Shown here: positions 18,384 through 28,300 of the stretch, piece by piece | Layout: each line of letters starts with the position of its first letter | Position numbering within the stretch: the stretch's first letter is position 1 | Origin: Geofilum rhodophaeum | GTDB taxonomy: Bacteria > Bacteroidota > Bacteroidia > Bacteroidales > Marinilabiliaceae | Direction of reading: 5' to 3' | Assembly (NCBI RefSeq): GCF_002210225.1 | Contig: NZ_MWUJ01000009.1 | Coordinates: forward strand, 62,001-126,000 | DNA length: 64,000 nt | Made by a program: the position numbers and the translations under genes | The notes under the pieces: model-generated | Told to the model about the DNA's origin: nothing | Seen by the model: the letters and a program-made list of their open reading frames with translations, nothing else | Database searches by the model: none

Positions 18384-19238
18384 TTATTCCACCCCATTCA
18401 ATTGTCCGACTAATTTAACACATTCTACCGCTTCTTTTACATCATGCACCCTTAAAATCTTGGCCCCCTTTTGCAAAGCGATGGTGTTCAAGACCGTAGT
18501 GCCGTTTAAAGCGGCTTCCGGATCCAGATCTAACAGTTTATATATCATAGATTTGCGCGAAAAGCCCACCAGCAAGGGGTAAGCCAGGAGGCTTAGTTCA
18601 TTCAGGTGATTAAGCAGCTGATAGTTGTGCGAAATGGTCTTGCCAAAACCAAAACCCGGATCAATCAGGATGTCGGCAACGCCCTTTTTTCGTAAGGCAT
18701 CAACCCTTTGCGCCAGCCAAAGACTTACTTCAGCAACAACATTCTGATAAGTAGGTGCCGTCTGCATGGTCCGGGGACTGCCCTGAATGTGCATCAACAC
18801 ATAGGGCACCTTCAACGCTGCAATGGTGTCGAACATGTTGGTATCCAGGCTACCTCCCGATACATCATTGATCAAATCGGCTTCCCCTTCCCTTACGGCC
18901 TTGCGGGCGACGGCCGACCGAAAGGTATCTACCGACAGCAGCAGGTCGGGGTAATGCTTACGCAAGGTTTCCAGGGCAGGCAAGAGGCGCTGTACCTCTT
19001 CCTCCTCAGAGACCTCTGCGGCTCCCGGGCGGGTGGAGTAGGCACCCAAATCAAGCAGGGTTCCACCCTCCTCCAGGATTTGCTCTGCCCTTTTTAACAG
19101 TGCCGTATGGTCCCCTACCCTGCTGGCAGCAAAAAAAGAGTCGGGCGTTACATTTACGATTCCCATTACCCGGGGGCGACTCAAATCAATAAGGCGACCA
19201 CGACATACCATGGTTGATTTAACTTGTTCTGCTTCCAT
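18384..19238 (-). CDS. folP: Dihydropteroate synthase
   Basis: Condenses p-aminobenzoate with dihydropterin pyrophosphate in folate synthesis; the sulfonamide target. The first signature is MGIVNVTPDSFF, followed by LLDLGAYSTRPGA, LLSVDTFRSAVA, INDVSGG and DILIDPGFGFGKT. The open frame runs 55 codons further upstream through the promoter region. I start at the ATG of MEAEQVKSTM (284 aa), just downstream of a TATCTTTG box. First gene of the folP-cdaA-mscS-epimerase-lpxL operon. Confidence 0.95.
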   Translation of the reverse strand: MEAEQVKSTMVCRGRLIDLSRPRVMGIVNVTPDSFFAASRVGDHTALLKRAEQILEEGGTLLDLGAYSTRPGAAEVSEEEEVQRLLPALETLRKHYPDLLLSVDTFRSAVARKAVREGEADLINDVSGGSLDTNMFDTIAALKVPYVLMHIQGSPRTMQTAPTYQNVVAEVSLWLAQRVDALRKKGVADILIDPGFGFGKTISHNYQLLNHLNELSLLAYPLLVGFSRKSMIYKLLDLDPEAALNGTTVLNTIALQKGAKILRVHDVKEAVECVKLVGQLNGVE

Positions 19239-19272
19239 AATAAATATTGTACGTGCAGGCTTCAATTGCCTG

Positions 19273-19280
19273 CAAAGATA
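19273..19280 (-). promoter_or_regulatory. -7 box TATCTTTG for the folP operon
   Basis: Perfect match on the minus strand, 35 bp before the folP ATG. It is the only clear promoter for the five-gene operon. Confidence 0.6.
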
Positions 19281-19428
19281 AAACAATGTGAAGGAAGGAA
19301 CACGAAGCAGACAGGAAATGCCCGAACCGCCCAGCTCTTTCACAAAATTTAACAAACAAACAAAGCCTGTTGTATGGAATTTGTATGGGCAGAAAATAAT
19401 CATTTATTTAAATACGGAGGATTTTTTT

Positions 19429-20577
19429 ATGAAAGTTACGAACTTGACTTCCTGTCTAAAAAAACCCTTACTATTTGGGTTTTTGATGTTTACAAGTATG
19501 GGTACTCAGGCCAAAGACCTTAGTCTCTACACCCCCAACACCCGCATTTCGGCGCCTCCCGGTGCCAGCATTGATTACACCATTGACATCATTAATGAAA
19601 GTTCGGTGGTGCGAAATGAAAATTTGTCAGTCACCGGACTGCCATCCACCTGGACCTACACCCTGCAATCGGGCAGCTACCACATCGACCGAATAGCTGT
19701 TTTACCCGGTGAAAAAAAGTCACTTAAACTGAAGGTGGAGGTACCCTTTCAGGTTAACAAAGGCATCCAAACCTTTTACGTTAACGCGATCAATACCACT
19801 TCCCTGCCCTTAAGTATCAATGTAACAGAAAGAGGTGCTGCCGAAAGCGAACTGAGTACTACACAAAACAATATGCAGGGCGACAACAGTGCAACGCTCA
19901 CCTACAAAGCCACGCTTCGTAACCGAACGGCCGAGCAACAACACTATTCGCTAAGAGGGGACGTGCCCCGGGGATGGAACCTGACATTTAAGGCTGATTT
20001 TAAAGCAGTGACTTCGGTAGAACTGGAACCCAACAGCACCAAAGAGCTGACCATAGAACTCAAACCCTCTGCGACTACTGCACCCGGGGTCTACACCATT
20101 CCTGTTAAAGCCCTCACAGGAGCCACCGCTGCGGCACTGGACCTGGAGGCCGTTGTCACGGGTTCTTATGCAGGTCAACTCACAACGCCCGACGGACGGG
20201 TAAGTACCAGCGCCCGTGCCGGTCGTGAAAAAGAATTGGATTTGGTGCTGCGCAATACCGGAACGTCCACCTTGCACAATCTTGAATTACGTTCCAACCT
20301 TCCGTCCAACTGGGAGCTGCGTTTCGAACCGGAGCAGCAAGACAGTCTCCAAGCCGGCGAAACAGCGCATGTAAAAGCCTACTTAAAACCACATAAAAAT
20401 GCCATTCCAGGCGATTACGTGACTTCACTGGAATTGCGAAACCCCGAAATCAATACCAAAGTCTCGTATCGGGTAACGATCAAAACGCCCGCCCTATGGG
20501 GATGGTTGGGTGTCCTGCTGATTATGGGAGCCTTGGGAGGCCTCGTCCTAATGTTTCGTAAATACGGAAGGAGGTAG
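19429..20577 (+). CDS. Exported NEW3-domain protein, membrane anchored
   Basis: 382 aa. An N-terminal signal peptide (LFGFLMFTSMGTQAKD, cleavage after about residue 24) is followed by three Ig-like beta repeats of the NEW3/COG1470 type. Each of these contains a 'LPxxWTYTLQSG ... VLPGEKKSLKLKVEVP' pattern, seen again at GWNLTFKADF and NWELRFEP. A C-terminal membrane helix (LWGWLGVLLIMGALGGLVLM) with a positive tail anchors it. It is preceded by an unusually good Shine-Dalgarno (ggagga), which sets the start. It lies 2 bp upstream of an ABC transporter ATPase gene, so it is probably that exporter's extracytoplasmic partner. Substrate unknown. Confidence 0.82.
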   Translation: MKVTNLTSCLKKPLLFGFLMFTSMGTQAKDLSLYTPNTRISAPPGASIDYTIDIINESSVVRNENLSVTGLPSTWTYTLQSGSYHIDRIAVLPGEKKSLKLKVEVPFQVNKGIQTFYVNAINTTSLPLSINVTERGAAESELSTTQNNMQGDNSATLTYKATLRNRTAEQQHYSLRGDVPRGWNLTFKADFKAVTSVELEPNSTKELTIELKPSATTAPGVYTIPVKALTGATAAALDLEAVVTGSYAGQLTTPDGRVSTSARAGREKELDLVLRNTGTSTLHNLELRSNLPSNWELRFEPEQQDSLQAGETAHVKAYLKPHKNAIPGDYVTSLELRNPEINTKVSYRVTIKTPALWGWLGVLLIMGALGGLVLMFRKYGRR

Positions 20578-20579
20578 GC

Positions 20580-21341
20580 ATGCAGAATACCGTTATTGAG
20601 CTGAAAGAATTGACCCGTCGCTATGGGGATTTTACAGCAGTTAGGTCCCTGAATCTCTCCGTGCACAAAGGAGAAATATTTGGCTTGTTGGGTCCCAATG
20701 GGGCCGGCAAATCGACCACCATTCTGATGATGCTGGGCCTGACAGAGCCAAGCTCGGGCAAGGCACTGGTAGCGGGACTCGACCCAGCACGAAATCCCTT
20801 AGAGGTAAAAAGAAGGGTAGGCTACCTTCCCGAAGATGTTGGTTTCTACGACAACCGTACCGGCCTGGAGAACCTGCTTTATACGGGGCGACTGAATGGT
20901 ATTCCCGAAAAGGAGGCACAACCCAGGGCGCATAATTTGTTGAAGAAGGTTGGACTGTCGGATGCTGCACATAAAAAGACCAGCACCTACTCTCGCGGCA
21001 TGCGCCAACGTCTGGGACTGGCCGATGTACTGATGAAGCAGCCGGAAATCATCATTCTGGACGAACCCACTTCGGGCATCGACCCGCAAGGGCTGCGCTT
21101 TTTTCTGGACCTGCTCAGGACGCTGCGCAAAGAAGAAGGGCTGACCATTCTGTTTTCGTCGCACCACCTCCAACAAGTGGAGCAAGTGTGCGACCGGGTT
21201 GGCCTCTTTGTGCAGGGCCAACTCAGGGCCTGCGGCAGTCTTCAGGAACTATCTGAACAATGGCTGAAGCGCCCCAATGGGGCTTTAGAAGAAGTTTACA
21301 ACTGTATTTTAGCGCATCAACTTGAAACAGAAAAATTATGA
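20580..21341 (+). CDS. ABC transporter ATP-binding protein
   Basis: ATPase of a type ABC-2 exporter. Walker A is GLLGPNGAGKST, the signature motif is TYSRGMRQRLGLADVL (RGMRQ in place of SGGQ), Walker B is IIILDEPTSGIDP and the switch is LFSSHHLQQ. 253 aa with a short C-terminal extension. Resembles NosF-type ATPases. It overlaps the permease gene by 4 bp (ATGA). Confidence 0.93.
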   Translation: MQNTVIELKELTRRYGDFTAVRSLNLSVHKGEIFGLLGPNGAGKSTTILMMLGLTEPSSGKALVAGLDPARNPLEVKRRVGYLPEDVGFYDNRTGLENLLYTGRLNGIPEKEAQPRAHNLLKKVGLSDAAHKKTSTYSRGMRQRLGLADVLMKQPEIIILDEPTSGIDPQGLRFFLDLLRTLRKEEGLTILFSSHHLQQVEQVCDRVGLFVQGQLRACGSLQELSEQWLKRPNGALEEVYNCILAHQLETEKL

Positions 21342-22330
21342 ACACAATAAAAATATCCCTTCCTTCGAGTCGATCGGCCCTCGGGGCCGGTCCATTCGGG
21401 GCCATGATTCAAAAGGAAATGGCCGACCACCTGCGCAGCTGGCGCTTTCTCCTATTATTGGGCCTCTTGGTTCTGACATGTTTGGGTTCAATGTACGCAG
21501 CGCTGAGCAGTTTTTCGTCCCTGCCCCCGTCAGAGCTGGCAAAAATGGAGTTTTTCTTTTTAAAGTTGTTCAGCATATCGGACGGAAGTCTGCCCTCCTA
21601 CGCCATATTTATAGGTTTCCTGGGACCTCTTTTGGGCATTGCACTGGGTTTTGATGCCATCAACTCAGAGCACAACAACGGTACACTCAGTCGCCTACTT
21701 AGTCAACCAATTTACCGCGATTACGTATTACACGCCAAGTTTCTGGCCGCCCTGGCCATAAGCACCATATTGATATTTTCACTGACCATAGTGGTGAGTG
21801 GTTGGGGTTTACTGGCACTGGGTATTCCGCCAAGTGCCGACGAAGTGCTGCGCATACTGATGTTCACCCTGCTCACCATAGCCTACATTTCACTATGGAT
21901 CAACCTGGCCATCCTGTTCTCCATCGTGTTTCGACAGACTTCTGCTTCGGCTTTAGGCAGCCTGTCTGTTTGGCTGTTTTTTAGCGTTTTTTTTAACATG
22001 CTGATCGATGTAGTGGCCAAACACCTCGCTCCAAAGCAGTTCTTGTCAGAAGCCCAGGCGGTTGCCTTTCAGAACTTTGTGTTGAACTTGCTGAGATTTA
22101 ACCCCATTCATCTGTTCAACGAGGCCACCAACATTATACTGATGCCCAGCGTGAGAAGCACGGGCGCTCTAACTATGGAGCAAATCTCGGGGACCTTACC
22201 CGGTGCCTTACCGGTGGGTCAAAGTCTGCTGATGATTGGGCCACAGTTGACGGGACTCTTTGCAAGTACCATTGTCCTCTTTGCACTGGGCTATTTCCTG
22301 TTTATGCGCAGGGAAGTCCGCTCCAGGTAA
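21338..22330 (+). CDS. ABC-2 type permease (NosY-like)
   Basis: 330 aa with about six membrane segments; ALGFDAINSEHNNGTLSRLLSQPIYRD is the typical ABC-2/NosY cytoplasmic loop before the third segment. The N-terminus is preceded by a short hydrophilic stretch with FGAMIQKEMADHLRSW. It is translationally coupled to the ATPase gene. With the NEW3 protein it forms a three-part unit. No nosZ or copper-reductase genes are near, so a nitrous-oxide role is not supported. Confidence 0.88.
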   Translation: MNTIKISLPSSRSALGAGPFGAMIQKEMADHLRSWRFLLLLGLLVLTCLGSMYAALSSFSSLPPSELAKMEFFFLKLFSISDGSLPSYAIFIGFLGPLLGIALGFDAINSEHNNGTLSRLLSQPIYRDYVLHAKFLAALAISTILIFSLTIVVSGWGLLALGIPPSADEVLRILMFTLLTIAYISLWINLAILFSIVFRQTSASALGSLSVWLFFSVFFNMLIDVVAKHLAPKQFLSEAQAVAFQNFVLNLLRFNPIHLFNEATNIILMPSVRSTGALTMEQISGTLPGALPVGQSLLMIGPQLTGLFASTIVLFALGYFLFMRREVRSR

Positions 22331-22368
22331 AGTTCACTTTTCCTGCTGTTGTTTTAATCAATTTTTGG

Positions 22369-22376
22369 TACTTTTA
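22369..22376 (+). promoter_or_regulatory. Probable -7 box (TACTTTTA) for the DoxX-tpiA unit
   Basis: One mismatch to TAnnTTTG, with TTGTTTT about 20 bp upstream, the expected -33 spacing. It lies 39 bp before the next gene's ATG. Confidence 0.4.
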
Positions 22377-22414
22377 CGGCTTGAATTTCAAGTCAACCAA
22401 AAATTGAAGCGACC

Positions 22415-23659
22415 ATGAAGGACACCATGAAAGCAACCGTTCTTTTCCTTTGCAGACTGGTACCTGCTCTTGTTTTTCTGTTCTCAGGTTTTGTCAAGGC
22501 CATCGATCCCTTTGGGGGCATGGTTAAGTTTGAAGACTATTTCACCGCCTTTGGATGGAGTTTTTTTCATCCCCTGGCGCTTCCCCTAAGCATAGCCCTG
22601 GCTGTTTTTGAATTCAGCCTGGGCTTTTTCTTGCTTTTTAAGCTGTATATGCGGTGGACAGCAACAGCTGCTTTGGCCATGATGGGACTGTTTACCTTAC
22701 TGACTCTCTACATTGCGCTGTTCAACCCGGTAAGCGACTGCGGCTGCTTTGGCGATGCCATAAAACTCAGTAATTGGGCCACCTTTTTCAAGAATGTGGT
22801 GGTTATTGCTTTTGCTGGTGGCGCCTGGTATTTCAGAAAGCATTACACGACTTCGAGCAAGCCCTTAAAGCAGGTTGTTCTGGCAGCCCTGGCCGTTGTT
22901 TACGTACTGTCGCTGGCGCTATACAGCCACCGCAATTTGCCGGTGCTCGATTTCAGACCCTATGCCATCGGCACCAACATTCCTGACAAAATGCGGGTTC
23001 CGGACGGTGCTGCGCAACCAGAATACGAAACCATCTTCACCCTCGAAAAAGAGGGCGTTCGGGCTACTTTTGGGGTGGACGACTATCCTTACGAAGATAC
23101 CACCTGGGTGTTTGTAGATAGTGAAACCCGCACCATCAGCGAAGGCTATGTGCCGCCTTTGCAGACCTTTGCACTGATGGATCCAGGCACGGGTGACAAC
23201 CGGACTGCTGAAATTTTAAGCCGGGCGGGTGCGCAGTTTTTCCTGATCAGTCCCCGTCTCTCCGGCATTAAGGACGCACAGGTGCTGCATTTGGCAGAAA
23301 TGGCCGAAAGGGCGCGACAAAACCAACAGGCTTTTTACATCGTAACGGCCTCGGGGAGTGAAGAAATGCGTGCTTTTGACGAAAAGCACAGTACCCTGTT
23401 CAACTATTTGCATGCCGATGAAACCATGCTTAAAACCATCATCCGATCCAATCCGGGCTTGCTGCTGATTTACGATGGCACCATAGCGGGCAAGTGGCAT
23501 TACCGCAACCTGCCCCCGGCCAAAATCGCCGACCAACCACTGGCCTATGCCTTGGACAAACAAAGAAAATCGCGCCAACGGCGCTTCATGTGGCTGCATG
23601 CCTTAGGCATTTTAATGCTGCCCCTAATTATCAAGAACATTAAACCAATAAACAATTAA
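22415..23659 (+). CDS. BT_3928-type DoxX/MauE membrane protein with thioredoxin-like C-terminal part
   Basis: 414 aa. The first 140 residues form a four-helix DoxX/MauE module ([20 protein letters not shown] at the start, the conserved [13 protein letters not shown] loop near residue 108). A fifth helix ([18 protein letters not shown]) leads to a periplasmic domain of about 190 residues. That domain looks like a TlpA/thioredoxin-like fold but has no CxxC. A last hydrophobic helix ([16 protein letters not shown]) is present. The CGC in the loop may exchange electrons in the membrane. The gene stops 2 bp before tpiA, as in other Bacteroidales. Function not established. Confidence 0.8.
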   Translation: MKDTMKATVLFLCRLVPALVFLFSGFVKAIDPFGGMVKFEDYFTAFGWSFFHPLALPLSIALAVFEFSLGFFLLFKLYMRWTATAALAMMGLFTLLTLYIALFNPVSDCGCFGDAIKLSNWATFFKNVVVIAFAGGAWYFRKHYTTSSKPLKQVVLAALAVVYVLSLALYSHRNLPVLDFRPYAIGTNIPDKMRVPDGAAQPEYETIFTLEKEGVRATFGVDDYPYEDTTWVFVDSETRTISEGYVPPLQTFALMDPGTGDNRTAEILSRAGAQFFLISPRLSGIKDAQVLHLAEMAERARQNQQAFYIVTASGSEEMRAFDEKHSTLFNYLHADETMLKTIIRSNPGLLLIYDGTIAGKWHYRNLPPAKIADQPLAYALDKQRKSRQRRFMWLHALGILMLPLIIKNIKPINN

Positions 23660-23661
23660 AA

Positions 23662-24417
23662 ATGAGAAAGAACATTGTTGCAGGAAACTGGAAAATGAAT
23701 TTGACCCTTCAGGAGGGTATCGCATTGGCCAAGGATGTTAACAGTCGCGTCAGCGCCATCAGTCCCAAGTGTGAAATTGTACTGGGCACGCCCTTTACCC
23801 ATATTACTGAGGTTGTAAAAACAGTAGATGCGCCTAAAATTTCCGTTGCTGCACAAAACTGTGCCAACAAAGTTTCCGGTGCCTATACCGGCGAAGTTTC
23901 TGCTGCTATGGTTAAATCAACCGGTGCGCAGTATGTCATTTTAGGCCACTCCGAGCGTCGTGCTTATTATGGGGAGACTTCGGAAACCCTGAAGGAAAAG
24001 ACCGACCTGGCACTGGCCAACGGTTTGTTGCCCATCTTCTGCATTGGCGAGGTATTGGAAGAGCGCGAAGCAGGCAAGCACTTTGATGTAGTAAAGCAGC
24101 AAATTAAAGAAGCGCTGTTTCACCTTTCTGCTGAAGCTTTCGGAAAAATCGTTCTGGCTTACGAACCTGTTTGGGCCATTGGTACCGGAAAAACAGCCAG
24201 CGCTGCACAGGCTCAGGAAATGCATGCGGTAATCCGCGGTCTGCTTAAAGAACAATATGGTGCCGAGGTGGCCGACAACTGTACCATTCTTTATGGTGGC
24301 AGCTGCAACGCCGGCAATGCCAAAGAATTGTTCTCCAACCCCGATGTGGATGGCGGACTCATTGGCGGTGCTTCGCTGAAGGCGGAGGACTTCCTGGCCA
24401 TCATCAGTGCTTTCTAA
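23662..24417 (+). CDS. tpiA: Triosephosphate isomerase
   Basis: Interconverts dihydroxyacetone phosphate and glyceraldehyde 3-phosphate. The start [15 protein letters not shown] has the catalytic Asn and Lys. The catalytic His is in [13 protein letters not shown] and the catalytic Glu in [16 protein letters not shown]. The phosphate loop is [14 protein letters not shown] and [10 protein letters not shown]. 251 aa is normal. A terminator follows. Confidence 0.97.
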   Translation: MRKNIVAGNWKMNLTLQEGIALAKDVNSRVSAISPKCEIVLGTPFTHITEVVKTVDAPKISVAAQNCANKVSGAYTGEVSAAMVKSTGAQYVILGHSERRAYYGETSETLKEKTDLALANGLLPIFCIGEVLEEREAGKHFDVVKQQIKEALFHLSAEAFGKIVLAYEPVWAIGTGKTASAAQAQEMHAVIRGLLKEQYGAEVADNCTILYGGSCNAGNAKELFSNPDVDGGLIGGASLKAEDFLAIISAF

Positions 24418-24439
24418 TCCCTTCGGGGACAATTCTAAC

Positions 24440-24471
24440 AAGAGCTTGTCCCTGCAGGGGCAAGCTCTTTG
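24440..24471 (+). terminator. Terminator of tpiA
   Basis: agagcttg...caagctct stem extended by ccc/ggg around tgca, followed by a short T-run. It separates tpiA from prmA. Confidence 0.75.
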
Positions 24472-24500
24472 TATCTCTACTCATCTTCATTCTACTGCAC

Positions 24501-25349
24501 ATGAACTACATACAGGTTAAAGCGATAATTACCCCCTATTCTGAAGACCGGGCCGACGTGTTGATGGCCCTGATGGGGCCACTCGGTTTCGAAAGTTTCG
24601 AAAATACGGATGGTGGCTTACTGGCCTACATTCCCGAAGCAGACTTTACTGCTGAGAAACTGACGGGTCTGGAACTGCCCTGGGACGACACGCGCCTTGC
24701 CTTTTCGCACGAACTCATCCCCGACCAAAACTGGAATGAGGAATGGGAAAAGCACTACTTTCAGCCCATTGTAGTAGAAAATAAATGCGTGGTACGCAGT
24801 CCCTTCCATGCGGCCCAACCAGAAATCCCCCTGGAAATCATCATTGCCCCCAAAATGTCGTTCGGAACAGGACACCACGAAACCACCTCTATGGTCATGG
24901 CCCTTTTGTTACAGATGGAAGTGGAAGGAAAAACCGTACTGGATATGGGTTGTGGCACCGGCATTTTGGGTATCCTGGCGTCGAAACTGGGTGCTGTGGA
25001 AGTTACAGGAATCGATATCGATTCCTGGTGTACCACCAACAGTGCCGAAAATTGTGAACTCAATGCAGTAAGCAATATGCAACTGAAACTGGGTGATGCC
25101 TCCCTCCTGCAAAAAGAAGGACAATTCGACCTCATTCTGGCCAACATCAACAAAAACATTTTGCTGGCAGACCTTCCTCAGTATGTTAAAAATCTGCGCC
25201 CAGGGGCCACGCTCATCATGAGTGGTTTTTACCAACACGACCTCAAGGATATCGATGCACTGGCCCAAAAACATAAATTAAGGTTAAAAAAGACGCTGGA
25301 AAACAACCAATGGACCGCCGTTGCGTATGTACTGGAAGCGGCTATTTAG
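24501..25349 (+). CDS. prmA: Ribosomal protein L11 methyltransferase
   Basis: SAM-dependent methylation of ribosomal protein L11. An N-terminal L11-recognition domain (residues 1-90) precedes the methyltransferase domain. Motifs are PKMSFGTGHHETTSM, VLDMGCGTGILGILASKLG, VTGIDIDSW and the catalytic-loop LANINKNIL. 282 aa is typical. It ends 9 bp before the long exported-protein gene. Confidence 0.94.
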   Translation: MNYIQVKAIITPYSEDRADVLMALMGPLGFESFENTDGGLLAYIPEADFTAEKLTGLELPWDDTRLAFSHELIPDQNWNEEWEKHYFQPIVVENKCVVRSPFHAAQPEIPLEIIIAPKMSFGTGHHETTSMVMALLLQMEVEGKTVLDMGCGTGILGILASKLGAVEVTGIDIDSWCTTNSAENCELNAVSNMQLKLGDASLLQKEGQFDLILANINKNILLADLPQYVKNLRPGATLIMSGFYQHDLKDIDALAQKHKLRLKKTLENNQWTAVAYVLEAAI

Positions 25350-25358
25350 ATTCAGCTT

Positions 25359-28300
25359 ATGCACAAAGGTTTACGATTTATAGGATGCACTGCGGGCTTG
25401 TTCTGGCTGTTTTTTATGGGAGCAAGTGCGCAGGACGGACATTTTACAGAGGGGGGTAAAGACGAGTTTCTGGAACGCCTGGAGGAGATTTTTTCTGTTT
25501 CGGCCGACAAGCGGGAAGCGCGTGATTTTATGGAGGAGGTGGAAACCTTTTGGCTTCAACCGGAGCTTGATGAAGTGGTTCAAAACTACGTTATGGCCAT
25601 GTCTGATTTGTTGTACAGCAAAAGAGGCCGTCCCTTCCCCGACTACCAACTTTACCTGACTACCGTTATGGCCTTTGAGGCCAATCAAGACATACAAACC
25701 AATTTCGCAACCTGGCATGAGGCTATGTACAGCCTGCTTAGTCAGCCCCGCTACCCCATACGGCATGCCAATCAACTGTTCGAACTCGCGCAACAAATGT
25801 TGGAGGACAAAGTGCTGTATGCCAATGCGGCATTGAAGTGGACCAGCGATGCTCCCCGCTTTATGTTTTCCTTTACCGACTCTCTTTACCTGCAGGTAGA
25901 TAAAGGCACCCTGACCTGTCGCACCAACAACGACAGCATTATGGTATTCGATACCGGCGGAAAAGTCAACCTGATGAGTGGGGCCTGGCAGGGCGAAAGC
26001 GGGAGAATAACCTGGCAGCAAAGCGGCCTGAATCCCCGGCGTGTTTACGCCACCTTTGGCGCCTACAAGATTGATATGGGCCGAAACCAGTTGCGGGTGG
26101 ACAGTGTTGTTTTTTTCAATAAGGATTATTTTGACCATGCTCTGGAAGGGCATGTGTACCATCGGGTGATGAGTGTGAGGCAAGCTGAAAACAGTACCTT
26201 TCCCAAATTTGAATCCTACGAACAGCGCTATCAAATTGAAGACATCCAGCCCAACTTCAACTACGAGGGTGGATTTTCACAACACGGTGCGAAATTTCTG
26301 GGCTCAGGGACAGACCGATACCCGGCCGAAATAAGCATTTTCAGAAACGACACCCTCTTCATTACCGCCAAATCGCTTTACTTTGCCCTGCGACAGGACC
26401 AAATTGTGAGCAACACCACCGAAATCACCATGTATCTTGATTCGGGAAACATTTACCACCCAGGTTTGCTTTTCAAGTATATGGCGCCTATGAACGAGGT
26501 ACACCTGATACGAGATGGCGAGGGCCTCTCACGCAGTCCCTTTTTCAATACCTACCATAACATCAGTATGGATACAGAGATGATCCGATGGCGCATTGGC
26601 GACCCGCGCATCGAGCTCCGCATGTTGACCGGAGCCGCTGAAAACCATGCTTTTTTTGAATCGATCAGCTACTTCAGAGAGGAATTTTTCAACCAATTGC
26701 AAGGGATGGATGCCATCCATCCCTTACAGGGCCTGCTCAATTGCTCCCGCTACATTAAAACCAACACCTTTACAGCACAAGACTATGCCCGGTATTTGGG
26801 CATTTCAGAAAATTTGGTGCGCCAGCAAATCATGGGACTTTCCTTTTACGGTTTTGTATCCTACAATGTAAATACCGACACCCTGACGCTGCGTGACCGA
26901 CTTAAAGACTATCTTCTTTTTAGAGCGGGGCAAAAAGATTACGACGTTATTCGCTTCAAATCGCTTACTCCCGGTGCCATTCCCAATGCCATTTTGGACT
27001 TAAGGAACTACGATATGGAGCTGAGTGGCGTAGAGGCCATATCGATCAGCGACAGACAAAACGTGGTTTTTTTCCCTAAAGAACAACGACTTACACTTAA
27101 AAAAGACAGAAATTTTGATTTTGACGGAGCCATTGCTTCCGGAATGATTCAATTGTACGGCAACAGCTTCCGCTTCAACTACGAGGACTTTCGCATCGAC
27201 CTGAACATCATCGACTCTATGGCCATGCGCATGGAAACGCAGGAACTGGATTATTTTGGACGACCCGCTCAACGAAAAATCAACAGCACCATTGCCCGAC
27301 TATCGGGTTTCCTCGAAATTGACCGCGCCGACAACAAATCCGGCAAAGAAAGCTATGCCGAGTTTCCACGTCTGACCAGTAACACAAACTCTTTTGTCTA
27401 CTACGACCAAACGCACATTCAAAATGGCGCCTACGACAGGGAAAGTTTTTACTTTGAACTGGATCCCTTTGAAATAGACAGCATCAGTCGCCTTACCCGG
27501 GAAAACATCGCCTTTACCGGAACCTTTAAATCAGGCATTTTCCCAAATATGGAAGAACTGCTGGTGGTGCAGCCTGACTATTCGTTGGGCTTTAGTAAAG
27601 AAACACCTGAAAACGGCCTGCCCATTTACGACGAAAGAGCCACCTACACCAGCACCCTGGATCTAAGTAATCAGGGACTGAAAGGAAACGGAACCCTGGC
27701 TTGGCTAAGCACCACCGCACAATCGGAAGATTTTATCTTTTTGCCACAGCACACGGAGGGATTGGCCCACGACTTTAACATTGCTCCGGTAGAGAGTGGT
27801 GTAGAATTTCCCGATGTGCAGGGTCGCTTTGCCCAGATCGACTACCTGCCCTATGAGGACCAACTGCTGGCCGAAATGCAGGAAGAGCCTTTCACGCTTT
27901 TCAACCAGGAAGCAAGTCTGGAGGGGACCCTTACCATTCAGCCGGGCGGACTCGAAGGAAGCGGGCTGCTGAATATGCCCAATGCCTCCCTCAGTGCCAA
28001 AAGACTTGACTTAACTCACCATACTGTAATGGCCGATTCTGCCGATTTTAATCTGGTGCAGGACGAGAGTTCGAGTGAAATTGACTTTAGGACTTCCAAT
28101 GTACTGGCCACCATCGACTTTAGGAGCCGGATTGGTAATTTCACAGCCCATGATCCCAACAACACTTCCGAGTTTACCGACCTCCTATATATGGCCTACA
28201 TCAGTGAATTTTCCTGGCATATGGATAAGAACGATATATATATAGGAAGTCCGGGTTCTGAGGGAAACCGTTTTGTAAGTACGCATCGTCGCCAGGATTC

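Noticed and set aside
20580-22330. NosFY nitrous-oxide reductase maturation transporter
   Set aside because: Similarity is to the general ABC-2 class; no nosZ, nosD or nosL gene is nearby.
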